From Paracentrotus lividus (taxonomy: Eukaryota; Echinodermata; Echinoidea; Camarodonta; Echinidae), in the NCBI GenBank assembly GCA_940671915.1, contig CALNVZ010001204.1, positions 135,224 through 199,223 of the forward strand: a stretch of DNA of 64,000 nt. The letters run 5' to 3'. Shown here in pieces: positions 48,059 through 58,818 of the stretch. The notes beneath the pieces are model-generated. The model did no database searches. It saw only the letters and a program-made list of their open reading frames with translations, and had not been told where the DNA came from. The position numbers and the translations under genes were made by a program. Within the stretch, counting starts at the first letter, position 1; each line of letters starts with the position of its first letter.

Positions 48059-48980
48059 AGTAGTTACATCTCATGTGGGGATTTTTAAATTATTTTTCAA
48101 GGGCCCAAATTTCTAATTCAGTGCCCCTATTTAAGTCCATTGTTCCAATGACCCTTAATATTTCAACATATTTGAATTGCTCATGAAATTTCATTAAAAA
48201 AAATATACAATTACAAGGAGTGTCTTCATTAATTTTTTTTTTAAATGGTCTTAATCTTCAATGGGCATGGTTATTTTGGTCATCTCACCACCAAGAGTTG
48301 GGGCAAATCCACCCTCCCCATTTGACCAAATTTGCTGAAATTAGAATGTATTTTAGGTATTTTAGAATGAATAAGCGTGCTAAGTTTCATACTTCTACAT
48401 CAAATACTTTTTGAGCAATCGGCATATGTAATTGACATTTTACTTTTTTGCACTTGGACTACATGTTTAATACACAAGTCTATGGGGAAACCAAAAGCGC
48501 ATAGCGCAACTTTCTTCAATGCTGCGCATTACCAGATGGTCGAAACTATATAAATTTGGTATCAACATATACATAAGACCGTATGCTAAAATATGGTGGC
48601 CCTGAAGTAGGCCTACGCTGCGCGAGAAGAGACATATATACGGTCAACGCCGTACAATTTGTAACAATTGTGTAGCAATGTCCTAAAATATAGAACACCG
48701 CGCTGTGAACTTACGGTGAACCTTGAATAAACTCTTCAACCAGCGCATCTACGCCGAAGTTTAGCATGTTTGATGCGATCGCGCTTTCACGCCCCGAAAG
48801 CACGCTATGCGAACACAAGCATGTTTGCGAACAATATTTTGGAGCGCATGTACGCCGTACAGTTTTGCGTTCATCGAGATTGCACAGCCCAGAAGTACGG
48901 TCACAAACACAAGACTTTTCGTGTTTTTGCCGTAGACTTCGTGTGCAAGCACAGACCCTATTTGGAGAAATTTAATGTAG
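48059..48980. other. No gene recognised
   Basis: Sequence of unknown origin inside the LINE interruption. Open frames at 48761-49174 on both strands show no domain. A GCGCATAGCGCAAC phrase lies near 48507. Confidence 0.35.
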
Positions 48981-49627
48981 AATCAATCCTCTCGAAAGAG
49001 TCAAGACTATATCTTTTTATTATGCTTGATGAGCAATTGTTATGGAAAGAACAGATTGCTTATAATATAGCTACGATATTCTGGGGGGAGAGAGGGGGGG
49101 GGCTTTACGGGCCCGGGCCCCCGGGTGGGCGCCCAAAAGAACGCCATAATGACCTCAAAGTGGCGCCAAATTGACCTTAGGGGGCCGAATCGAAAATAGA
49201 TCGCCTGTCTTTTTGTTTAAACTTTTTTTAAATATAGAAACAAGAGGTTCGTACTATTTTGGTTAGGCTCAAATATTAAGCCCCCTTCCTGAGCTGTGGT
49301 GTTTTTTAGGGCTCCACTCCTCAAACCCGCCCCCTCCCCCCCCCCCCCCCCCCCCAGTTCCGAAGCCTAGACCTATGCATAACCCATCGAGATTTTCAAT
49401 GAGGCACTTTATCACGCAACATCCCATTAATATCGAAGGGGCATGATCAAGAAAGTGCAAAATATCTTGAAAATTTCATTTACAATACAGGTTTTGCAGA
49501 TCGCCTTGAAACCGAATTCTTTAAGAAAGTTTACTGGCTATATTATAAGCAATCTGCTTTTTCCATAACAAATGCTCATCAAGCATAATAAAAAGATATA
49601 GTCTTGAATCTTTCGAGAGGATTGATT
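48981..49627. repeat. 91-bp near-perfect inverted repeat around a G/C-run block
   Basis: The arm 48981-49071 (AATCAATCCTCTCGAAAGAG...) is complementary to 49537-49627 (...CTTTCGAGAGGATTGATT) with few differences. Between them lies the GGCGCC-type dispersed repeat with GGGCCCGGGCCCCCGGG at 49108-49124 and a C-run of about 25 at 49330-49355. Confidence 0.75.
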
Positions 49628-49639
49628 CCTTGTGTTTGA

Positions 49640-50168
49640 AGAGTGCCTTTTAATTATTGTTGTATTAAGAATGCTGGACGAGGGAATCATGTAGAGAAAT
49701 AATTTTATGACCAAATGAGGGCCTATAGGGCCCCCTACGTTTCTAATCAATCAATTTACCCTCCCGTAATTTAAAGACAAATTTTGCCGTCTTTTTTGCA
49801 CCCCAAATAGGTTTAAGATCAATTTGGCGGTCCTCTTTAAGTTTAAGATAGATTTGGAACCTCTTTTATAATTAATTCCTTTTGTGTTTATTTGGATCTT
49901 TTCATCATACCCTATATCTTTTTTTATTATTTTCTTCCTTTTTTTAAAAATTCTTTTATCCCTCTTCTTTCACTACATGTATTTCTTTTCCATCTACCAT
50001 ACCTTCTCTACCATTCTAAAATAGGCCCAATATATTTCCTTCTTTTTTTCATTCCCAATAACGCTTTAAAGATTTCAAAAGTTTTCAGCAATAAAATAAT
50101 AATATGGAAAGTCTTTGGCGAGGTTCTTATATTTTGCTGTAATGACTGCAGCGTTTGCGACACGGGGT
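49640..50168. other. GGCGCC-family remnant and T-rich sequence
   Basis: AGGGCCCCCTACG and AAGATCAATTTGGCGG phrases at 49725-49850 belong to the dispersed repeat seen at 32092. The remainder is pyrimidine-rich on the plus strand (49905-50060) without a gene. Confidence 0.4.
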
Positions 50169-50885
50169 TCAAGAGTTTAATGCATGGAGTTCACAATTCA
50201 AAAAGTTTTTACAAGAGTTCAAAAAGTATGAATTAAAATGTTCTGTTATGTCCTGTAACGAGTGCAATTTAACATCATCATGATGCATAATTGAAGGTAG
50301 TTTTTTCCGCTTTTTATTGCCAAGTATGTCATTTATATTACTCCAAATCTTTTTCGTGTCACCCTTTATTTTATTGAAAACATGGTGGAAATAATTAGAT
50401 TTTGCAGTACGCAATAAATTTGTTAATTTGTTTTTATATTTGACATACTTTTCTTTATGTTTATTACAGTGGCATTTCAAAAACTTTCTATACATTTGGT
50501 TCTTTTTATTGATGGATTTCATTAAACATTTTGTCAACCATGGTTTCTGAAAAGTACATTTCTTATTGGACTTGGGATTTAATTTTGAAAAACATTCAGA
50601 GTATAGCGAGTTAAAAATAGACATGAAAATATTATAACAATCATTCGCATTATTGGAATTATAAGCACAACTCCAGTTAACCTCATATAGTTTTCTATTG
50701 AATTTGAGAATGTTTTGATCACTGATCAGTCTGTTTTGTAGTTTTGGTTGATTTTCTATAATAATCCTTTTCTTTTTATTTAATGCAAAATATAGGAAAG
50801 TGATCAGACACATCAGTAATAAACAAACCAGGGTCAATGGATATCCACCATTGGCAGAAGTAGATTATTATTAAGGGCATTTCAA
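50169..50885 (-). pseudogene. LINE endonuclease end and EN-RT linker
   Basis: On the minus strand, IDPGLFITDVSDHFPIFCI (about 50780-50836) is the SDH-containing C-terminal motif of an APE-type endonuclease. A frameshift then leads into an open frame of about 200 residues with QKPWLTKCLMKSINKKNQMY, YKNKLTNLLRTAKSNYF and KKIWSNINDILGNK. These are typical of the linker before the RT in CR1/Jockey-type LINEs. The order and strand fit the RT pieces at 43752-46597, so one insertion is likely. It is 5'-truncated near 50885. Confidence 0.75.
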
Positions 50886-52189
50886 TTTGAAGTTGGGCCA
50901 ATATTTGATCAACGTATGCATGTATACTTAACGAAATGACGTGGTGATTATTAAAATCTACAGTTGTAAAGGCGCTGCAGACCTTTAATTTAAAAATTAG
51001 ATCATTACGAAACGTTATTTAAACGCTTTTCCTTCCATTTAATTTCAATTTGTATTTCAAAGAAAGGCCTGTACTGACAAAACTGTTCAATTTTTATTCG
51101 ACAAATGTTTGATCAACATCGGTTTTCAACAAAATGCCACCCTAATCAGGCTCATATCCAGGATTTCGGCTAAAGGGGGGCGGGGCGACGTGATTCTCGA
51201 GCCCCCGGTAATTTGTATACCCGACTTTCGTAAAAAAGTACAATCCATTGTATTCGCGTCACGCTGACCGAGCGATAAACGGGCGGGGGGGGGGATAGGG
51301 TCACTCGCTTGATCGGATATCATGGATATTAAGATTTTTTTCTCCCATAGTTTTTTTTCAATTCAATTTGGCGCCCCCTAAGTTAAAGATCAAATGCGCC
51401 CCTAGTTTAAGGTCAATTGGTGCCCTTTTCAGCACCCTTGCGCGCTTCCCCGGAAGGCCCGTGCCCCCTTGACCTCCCCCCCCCCCCTCAAAAAAAAAAA
51501 AATAAAATACGCGCATGCTAACGGAAAGATGTTTGAAAACCGAATGTCCATTTTAAACAAAATGGCACTAGAACTGAAAGGCGTTGCATTAACAACTCAA
51601 TTCCAACAATGCAGTTTTGATCAACTTTGGTCCAACGTAGCTCCAAACATACATTCTAGCAACTTTCCAATCCAAACAATGTTGGTTGATCAACGTCGAT
51701 CAACGTCAATTTCCAACAAAATGGCGTGAGGTTCGAAAGAAGTTAGTCAAAAACGTGATTCCAACAAAGAGGTGTTTGACTGAGGTTGATCTAACGTATA
51801 TACCAAGAGTTTTTCCAACGTCCAACTTTGCAATCAAAGTTTCTAACGTTGGTCCTACATAAACGTGATACCTGGGAATATAATGATAAAAGCACAAAAG
51901 TTTAGGCCTACCTTTTGAGACGCCATTTTCCCCCCTTTACCACCATCGACGATTTCAATGCTATGTGTGTGACTTCAGATTTTTTTTTTTTAGACTTTGT
52001 TCTTTTTTTCCCGACCATAATGCAAATATTGATTTATGATATGATTATGTGACACGTGACATATAACCATGTCACTCCTCGCTTTATCATGAAGCGTCTG
52101 TATTGTTCGTCGTGAGTTTTCCCCCAACAATGTCATATTTTCCTTCCAATAAATTTGTCAAAGCATACTCTCATTTTGGTTTTTAGACT
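50886..52189. repeat. CCAACGTTG-word repeat region and simple tracts
   Basis: TTGATCAACGT and CCAACGT words recur at about 50910, 51110, 51615-51720 and 51780-51865, in both orientations, indicating a palindromic MITE family split by the LINE. C/A runs lie at 51471-51500. GGCGCC-type phrases are at 51360-51440. No gene. Confidence 0.45.
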
Positions 52190-52876
52190 TACAGTGTGTC
52201 CAAGAAAGGGCGGAACCCGAATAGCTAGTTATTTCCTCGGTGGGAGCAAGCAATGTTTAGATAGATTAGGGAAAATTAGATGTCAAAACCGATTTGCGCA
52301 AATCAAAGCAATGTGAATCGCACGGGATTCCCACAGACAGGGATGACCTTTGAATAAATGGAACTTACAGAAGCCATAAAAGAATCTTTGTTCGGCAAGA
52401 TAGCTCGCATCAGTCCAAATCCCGCGCACTCATTTTGTGCAAATTTTTATATTTACAATTTAATTTCAAACCCACAGGCCCGTATTCTACTAAGGAGTTT
52501 AGAGTTGTACGGCAATAAACAATAGGATCGAACAATAGCGCCGTACGAGAAAAAACTCCCAGCACGAAAAAAAAAACTTCCAAACGTGTACAACGTCCGT
52601 ACGGCTGGAAGTTTCTAGTGCACTGGAACGCACAAGATAAAACCGGAAATCCATTGAAATAATGACGCAACAATCTTTTTGTTTGTAGCCGCTTTATCCA
52701 TTGTTATTGTATGGGTTCAAATGCGCTTGTCATGCAGTTTCGAATATCACGTCCCATTCATTAACGATTCAGTGGCCTGGGATGGGAACAGTTCACAAGC
52801 TTGGAAATTTTCAGCTGAAAAGGACAATGGTTTTATTCCCTCTGAATATACCTTAAAGGCACATAATGATTTCCCT

Positions 52877-53965
52877 ACGGGTGGTATCTCACTTCGCGGG
52901 GACACATTCGGGAGCATTTTTGAGGGTACTTGGCTGGTTTAGAACATTTCAAAACAAGCAGAATCCCTCAATGAATGTTCTAGATTCCCTCCCGAATTTT
53001 CGCTCATTCAGGGAGGGAGAACAAAATGCTCCCGAATCCACCCGAATACGTGTATTCGGGTGGATTCGTTGCTGATTCGGTTCTGGTGTAACCCAGGCTT
53101 AATTGACTAATATGATCCGGGTCGTTACACCCCAATAATGATACGACCAGTTATTTTTTAAAATCTTTTGTTTGTTTTGTTTTGTTTTTGTTTTATCTGG
53201 GGGTTGGTTGTTTTGTTTGTTCGTTTTGTTTTGTTTTTGTTTTTTGTTTTGTTTTGTTTTTGTGTTTTCTGATCGAAACTTACTCTAATCAGAAAAGCAT
53301 TGTCATAATTTTAAGTGGTTGACCTGCTGCTGCAGTTTACTTTTTTTCTAACAATATAAAACATAAATGATAGATATATATTAAATATAATTTATTATGT
53401 ATAACGCTACAATCACACAGACACTTACGTATAGTTACGTTTTTGTTGTTTTAATCTTATTTCATCTTCTTTTCTATCATTTCTTATGTATTTCTTTGTT
53501 TTATTGGATGAACGAAATAATCATTATTTCCACTTCTGACTATGACGGAAAGGCATCCGTGGGAATCCGCAGAAAAGAAAATAATTTTTGGACGCAACGG
53601 GACGTAACTATACGTAAGTGTCTGTGTGACTGTAGCATAATAGATTATCAATTCGTAGTTTTATTATTTTGAAGTATTTTTTTATTTCACAAATGTAAAG
53701 TGTCCAAAAGCATTGAAATGTTGAATTTGATTACGACATCACGCTAAATGCATGCATGCGCAAAATTGTATCACGTTAGTTGCATGCGCATCAATCTTTT
53801 TCTTATTACTATTTTTTTTTCTGTCGCGGGAATATCTCGGGACGTCTCTGAGACGTGTGCGCGACTAAAAACATTCAAAATCATTTCAAACCAGTCTCAA
53901 AGTATTCTCAAACTAGTTCCAAATCCGTTTTATCCCGCGTAATTACAAATGACTTGCCACCATTA
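52877..53965. mobile_element. Third-level decayed relative of the AGACGTCT foldback
   Basis: GGGTGGTATCTCACTTCGCG at 52880 matches the head of the element at 20465. GGGACGTCTCTGAGACGTG at 53838 matches its interior, and a weak tail lies near 53950. A new internal inverted word pair, CGGGTGGATTCG and CGAATCCACCCGAATACG, is present at 53034-53070. GTTTT-rich sequence fills 53165-53270. Confidence 0.4.
53406..53636. mobile_element. Intact CTACAGTCACACAGAC MITE (231 bp)
   Basis: GCTACAATCACACAGACAC followed by TTACGTATAGTTACGT (53406-53440) is complementary to 53602-53636 over 35 bp with one mismatch. This is the reference copy for the split versions at 4051 and 29669. Confidence 0.8.
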
Positions 53966-54601
53966 GTTTATTGTTGGTTTTTGCGTCAAATGTCCTTTCT
54001 TCTATATGTCAGGTCAAACTAACACTTCAATCGTGTCGGAAAATGTCATTTTTGATGATTAATATGCAATTAATCAATCGTTGTGAACAGTTCAATAATG
54101 CACCTCATTTTTAAGCAAAGTTTTAACAACATTTAACTTCAAGTTAACGAGAAAATAGATAAATTAGCTTCCCCTGACATTTAACTCGAAAAGCCATATC
54201 AAATTCTAAACCACCTATACCCCTAGTTTAGAATTCTTTACAAAATGTTTGTACAGATTTGATCTCCAATGACGTCATCCGAGTTTTCATTCGTACGATT
54301 AGACGCACGATTCACTGACGCTTCATAGAGAAGTGTGCAAACCAGCGTTGCATTCTGGTTTCGAAACCCGTACTATTTTGGTGCGACCGCACAACTCTAA
54401 ACTCCGTAGCAGAATACGAGGCTCTTTCAAATTGTTTTCAGTGTCATCCATAAAGAAAAAAAAAATTTAAACTGATGTCTTTAATATTTCCTTATTGCTT
54501 TCAATCAAAGAGAAAAACTTCCGACAAATTGGGCTTCGCTTTATCTGGGACACCCTGTATAATTATGTTCTTTATAGACCATTTTGGATTTTATTCCAAA
54601 G

Positions 54602-54764
54602 GACAGCCATGACGGCGGAGCCAAATCAAAAGTCGAGAGAGGCACAGTTAAGAGGGGGCATGGAATTTCTTTTTAACAATGATGGTATCAACAACCCTGA
54701 CAAAGGCCATAGATTTGTTTCTAGCAGCAGGTCAATCGGACCTTACCTTTTTATACTAATATGT
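54602..54764 (+). other. Possible coding fragment, weak
   Basis: After an acceptor-like TTTTATTCCAAAG the sequence is open from ATG at 54610 and reads MTAEPNQKSREAQLRGGMEF. It lies just beyond the outer nested element. There is no donor of quality and no family match, so I do not call a gene. Confidence 0.2.
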
Positions 54765-54769
54765 TAATT

Positions 54770-55215
54770 TTGTCTTCTTATTGGACTTGAAATTAAAAAA
54801 AAAATTAAACCCTCATTTCCCCCTCCATAATCCGAAAGCAACAACAATAAACAAAAATTAAAAAAAAATATAAAAAAATGCGTGCACAGGCGAAATTTTT
54901 GTAGTCCCTAAGGAAAAAAAATCATACGTTGATACCGAAATCATAGTACATTCGAAATGCTTAATGATAAAACACTAGGAAAAACATCAAATTTGACACT
55001 TTCTTTGTATAAGGACACACAGGTCATAATTAACACATACGTAGCCTAGTAAACCGGAATTAGTTAATCTCATACGTTTTTTTAAATCATATTACCTCAA
55101 TTTCCGCTATTATACACTTGTATATCCATACTAAATGTAGTGTAATCTAATATGGGGCAAGTTCTACAAGCATTGCTTTTGAGTGGATTCCCCCCATTTC
55201 CACAGAATAACGTAA
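54770..55215. other. No gene recognised
   Basis: AT-rich with A-runs at 54795 and 54860-54890. Confidence 0.35.
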
Positions 55216-55217
55216 TT

Positions 55218-55250
<33 letters not shown>

Positions 55251-55350
55251 TATGAATAAAAAGTCTAGGACAAGCTTGGACGTTGCTGGACTTTTAGTCT
55301 TTAATTAAGCTTTCGGCTTATTTGCCTTCATCAGGATTTCTGAAAAGAAA
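55216..55350 (-). repeat. (TA)n(TG)n tract and hammerhead-like retroelement terminus
   Basis: (TA)n then (TG)n at 55218-55250 is followed by AAGCTTTCGGCTTATTTGCC and TTCATCAGGA. On the minus strand, 55309-55335 reads CTGATGA, then a GGC/GCC stem, then GAAA, the conserved core order of hammerhead ribozymes found in Penelope-like terminal repeats. I could not build stems I and III convincingly, so it is at best a decayed copy. Confidence 0.4.
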
Positions 55351-55650
55351 ATCATAACAAACAAGAACAAAAACAATAATAAATAAAAGTAAATCATACA
55401 AACAAAATCAGGCGCCAACATTTTATCTTATATAATGTAAAAAAAGTAAAGAAAACAAATAATATGTACAAGATGCCTTATTAGGCTGTGGAGAGTTGTT
55501 GTTGTTGTTGTTGTTTTTAAATTTTACGGCGCTTTTATTCATTATAATTATGAATATTTACGTGTTTGTGTTTTATGTTGTTTTGAAGTATTGAAATATA
55601 GAGGGCGTGTGATCAAGTGTGGATTTCGGAGTTGTTCTGCCGTGACCAAG
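55351..55650. other. No gene recognised
   Basis: A-rich, then (GTT)n at 55497-55515. No structure beyond that. Confidence 0.3.
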
Positions 55651-55661
55651 AGAAAGAGAGT

Positions 55662-55701
<40 letters not shown>

Positions 55702-55748
55702 TAGTGAGAGAAAGAGAAGGGGAGAGAGAAAGAGAGGGAGAGGGAGAA
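55651..55748. repeat. (GA)n tract with a G-run
   Basis: Almost pure purine, AGAGAG with GGGGGGGGG at 55692-55700. Triplex-prone. Ser/Leu-rich minus frames here are artefacts. Confidence 0.9.
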
Positions 55749-55870
55749 TGTTGACGCGTGTGTGAACATATCCGAGTACTTTACTCTGATTTAATTCTCT
55801 TTAAAACGAGAGGAGAAGAAAAATATAACAAAAGTTTGTAAATAATACCGTAACAAATTAAGTTCATCTA

Positions 55871-56845
55871 GGGTAGATGTAGGGAATACCGGACAGTAGG
55901 GAATATCGGACGGTCACCACATGTCCAGCCCTAGCTGCCAACATAAGATCAACTGAGTTGAAATACTGGGATCTATTGGTCAGGTGGTCTGCCTGGGAAG
56001 GTTGAATGCTGTATTCGACAACAACAAGTGACAAATATCCGAGAAAACTACCACGATCTGTCAAGGTAGGAAAATTTGCAGCCTGAAAAATGGCCTTATG
56101 TAAAAATTGACATTTTAGAGAATGTGATGGTATAAAAATAGAATTGGGGCATGACCTCTATTTCATGCATTATGGACATGTGTGGAGGGTGGGCCAAACG
56201 TGTATGAAGTGTTTGCACTGTACAAAGCCTGTGTATTGGGGTGGCAGTGTGTTGAAAAGTGCTAGTCAGTCATTTTTTTGTGTAGGGAATACCGGACACC
56301 ACCGTGGACGGTTGTTTGTTTTACTTTTGGGTTGAGTTGCTAAGCATGTAGATCAAATGCATTACATTTACATGTATAATGTAATATATTTATTTATTGT
56401 CTATGTCTATTTCTCTTTATTATTATTGTGATATATCATGATCTACATGAGATATAAAGTTATTCTGAGTGTTTTGAAATTTTGTAGTAAAATGCATATA
56501 ATCTGCTAAAAATGAATAATGTTATAAAGAAATCAATACAAACATGTTAAGTTGATGGTTTACATTCAAATCAGTGCTTCCAGATAGATCTTTATACACA
56601 AAAAAAGGGAAAAACATACTGTCCGGTATTTCCTACACTGTAGGGAATGCCGGACAATTTACGATGACGTCATTATTTGCATAGTATAACTGCCTCAACA
56701 AATATTTGATTACCTCAATTTTTTTTAAAAATAAAGTTGAATGATGTAGCTAAGCAATGAGAACCTTTTTCTTTTGTGATTTTATTGTTTTCGTGTGCTA
56801 ATTAAGCAAATGAGCTTAAGTGGCCGGTATTCCCTACATCTACCC
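55871..56845. mobile_element. Six-site TA-target transposon, subfamily B (975 bp)
   Basis: It begins GGGTAGATGTAGGGAATACC and ends GGTATTCCCTACATCTACCC, flanked by TA (55869-55870, 56846-56847). The six sites of GTAGGGAATACCGG or its complement are 55879-55892, 55896-55909, 56282-56295, 56623-56636, 56640-56653 and 56824-56837. In reverse complement it shares the subterminal TAAGCTCATTTGC and a TGACGTCAT beside the facing pair with subfamily A. No transposase frame. Confidence 0.9.
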
Positions 56846-56847
56846 TA

Positions 56848-57242
56848 TATATTATGAGTTCTAAACATATACCAAGATATATGCAAAATAATATATGACA
56901 AGGTGCGTAATGGTTTTTTATTCTTTCATGCACCACGCATTTCACATATTGAAATCTTGTGCATTTTGAGAACGGGTTTGCAACGCATTTTTTGCAATTG
57001 TTTTCTTTTATTTACCAATTACGCAGTCATAAGGATTATATTGCAATAATGTACATATCAGTAGCACTCGTGATAGTAAATAGAAATCGTATGAAAAATA
57101 ATATTAAACTCCATACATATCAGCGCGGATGATTAATTAAGAAGAATGTTTTACACCACAATATAATACAATTATGTCAAAATGATATGCAGTACTAATA
57201 CACTGTGTTACTAAATCTTCACCTTCAATGAATGTAACGAAT
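56848..57242. other. No gene recognised
   Basis: AT-rich sequence with no repeat or exon signal. Confidence 0.35.
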
Positions 57243-58286
57243 TATGGCCATGTGTCACAAGTTGGGGTATTGTAAAAGGGTGGAGGCGTTACATTTTGGA
57301 GGGAAATTATCACATTTTTACACATAGCATAAAAATGATGTACAGTCATAAGCTGTGATATAATTCATATTGTAGATAATTTATCAGGCTACATGTCTGT
57401 GAAGTTTCAGCTTCGTTATGCTCATAGTTTTAATACAAAGATACTTTTAGTGGAGTAGGGTAAGGGGTGGAGGATCCTACGGTGGAGGCACGTGTTAAAG
57501 CATAGGGAATTCCCATTTTTGTTACTTTCTTATTGTTTGCTGCCTTATATCTTTGCATCCAATTGGTCTTATGGGTTGAGTGATATATCATTCTCTTGGG
57601 AATTTATGTGGTTCTAGATAAATGTGAAGAAGATTTTTCAAAAGTAATTTTATCAATTAATTAATCAATTAAACAAACTTAATGCACACATCCTCATAGA
57701 CGATGCATTGCAGGCATAAAAAATTGTCACATGCAATTTTATAACAATAATTGTCATTTTTTCACCATTTTCTTTGCATGCATGTAAAAACACAATTAAG
57801 TGGAAACATATTACTTGCAATAAACTTTGTTTAAGTTGTAATCCAAGTGTAAAAGACAGGATTTCGGGCCCTATTTGCACTATTTTTTCTTCTTTTTATT
57901 TGACACCCTGTAGCGTGGTTAGAAAAAATAATTTTGTATTACAAGTTTCTATTTTTTAGAAGCATAGCGTCTTATTTACACAATCCACGATGATTCATTT
58001 CATTTGGTGAAAAGATTAAGAAATTATTCGCCGGAAAAATTGTGAAGTTTTTCAAACCATTTTTCCTGTAACACTCTGTATAGCTTTTATGACACACCTT
58101 ATACAGGCACAAGAATATGTTAATCATCCTCCTTTCAATCTCTGTTTTCAATATATATATATACTTTTATATATGTCTGACTTACTACTAAGAAACTAAA
58201 GATGTTTGATTGTGACAATGTACATTTCTACAATTTTTTGGACATGTAACGCATTTTCCACCCAACTTATGACATGTGGCCTTATA
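57243..58286. mobile_element. TIR element (~1.04 kb) with ATGGCC-type ends
   Basis: TATGGCCATGTGTCACAAG near 57244 and CTTATGACATGTGGCCTTA near 58267 are imperfect inverted ends, with TA nearby on both sides. CTGTAACACTCTGTATAGC at 58068 hints at another element edge. Non-coding. Confidence 0.5.
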
Positions 58287-58439
58287 CGAACGTGATAATA
58301 CTTCTTATTGGTCTAGATCAATATATCATCACTTGTAATCAACCAATATAGTAGTTAACAACATGTATAATTAGACGTTTAACAACGATCGAGGGTATTG
58401 GAGGCTTTGAAGTTTAAGAAGTATCGCAGATATTTACAT

Positions 58440-58818
58440 TATTGGTCGACATTAATTCCATTTGGGTGGAGTGTTTTTAGTTTAGATATCCAAAAGGATT
58501 CCCTGTGAAGAATTGTGTCCCTTGATTTACTGTGAATTAGTTCTATTCCTGTGATGTTGACATTTTTTAGTGAGTGTGATGGGAGGTTGAAGTGTACAGT
58601 GTATGATAGTATTTTGTGTTGTGTGGCGGAGTGGAAGTTTCTTATTTCAGATCTTGTATTGTTGAAGCGGGTATAAAGCGTGGTTTCCGTCTTACCTTAA
58701 CTTACCTTAACTGTTGTTGATGTGTTTGTGAATGATGCATCTCTGTGACGGGCATGAATCCATGCGCCTCGTTTGTTTCATGTTCGGGTTTTAAGGGATG
58801 TGCAGCTTTAACGAGTAA
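58440..58818 (-). pseudogene. Penelope-like element, GIY-YIG-region remnant
   Basis: On the minus strand: GKTETTLYTRFNNTRSEIRN (about 58640-58700), TVHFNLPSHSLKNVNITG (about 58545-58600) and FWISKLKTLHPNGINVD (about 58450-58505). This order, G-T...RF..HR-like then HFN..GHS then E..WI..LKTL.P.G.N, is characteristic of the C-terminal endonuclease region of Penelope-like retroelements. Stops are present upstream. It is split from the RT part by the MITE at 58819-59653. Confidence 0.7.

Larger units (their letters stand above)
52471..54424. mobile_element. Second-level nested element with TTTCAAA target duplication
   Basis: Left AGGCCCGTATTCTAC...GGAGTTTAGAGTTGT and right ACAACTCTAAACTCC...AGAATACGAGG are inverted over about 35 bp. 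TTTCAAA flanks both sides (52464-52470, 54425-54431). A 7-8-bp duplication suggests hAT. No transposase. Confidence 0.65.
52192..54557. mobile_element. Outer TA-target element of a nested stack (2366 bp)
   Basis: CAGTGTGTCC at 52192 and GGACACCCTG ending at 54557 are imperfect inverted ends, flanked by TA at 52190-52191 and 54558-54559. The ends resemble mariner-type TIRs. Only about 280 bp on the left and 130 bp on the right are its own sequence; the rest is a nested element. Confidence 0.5.
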
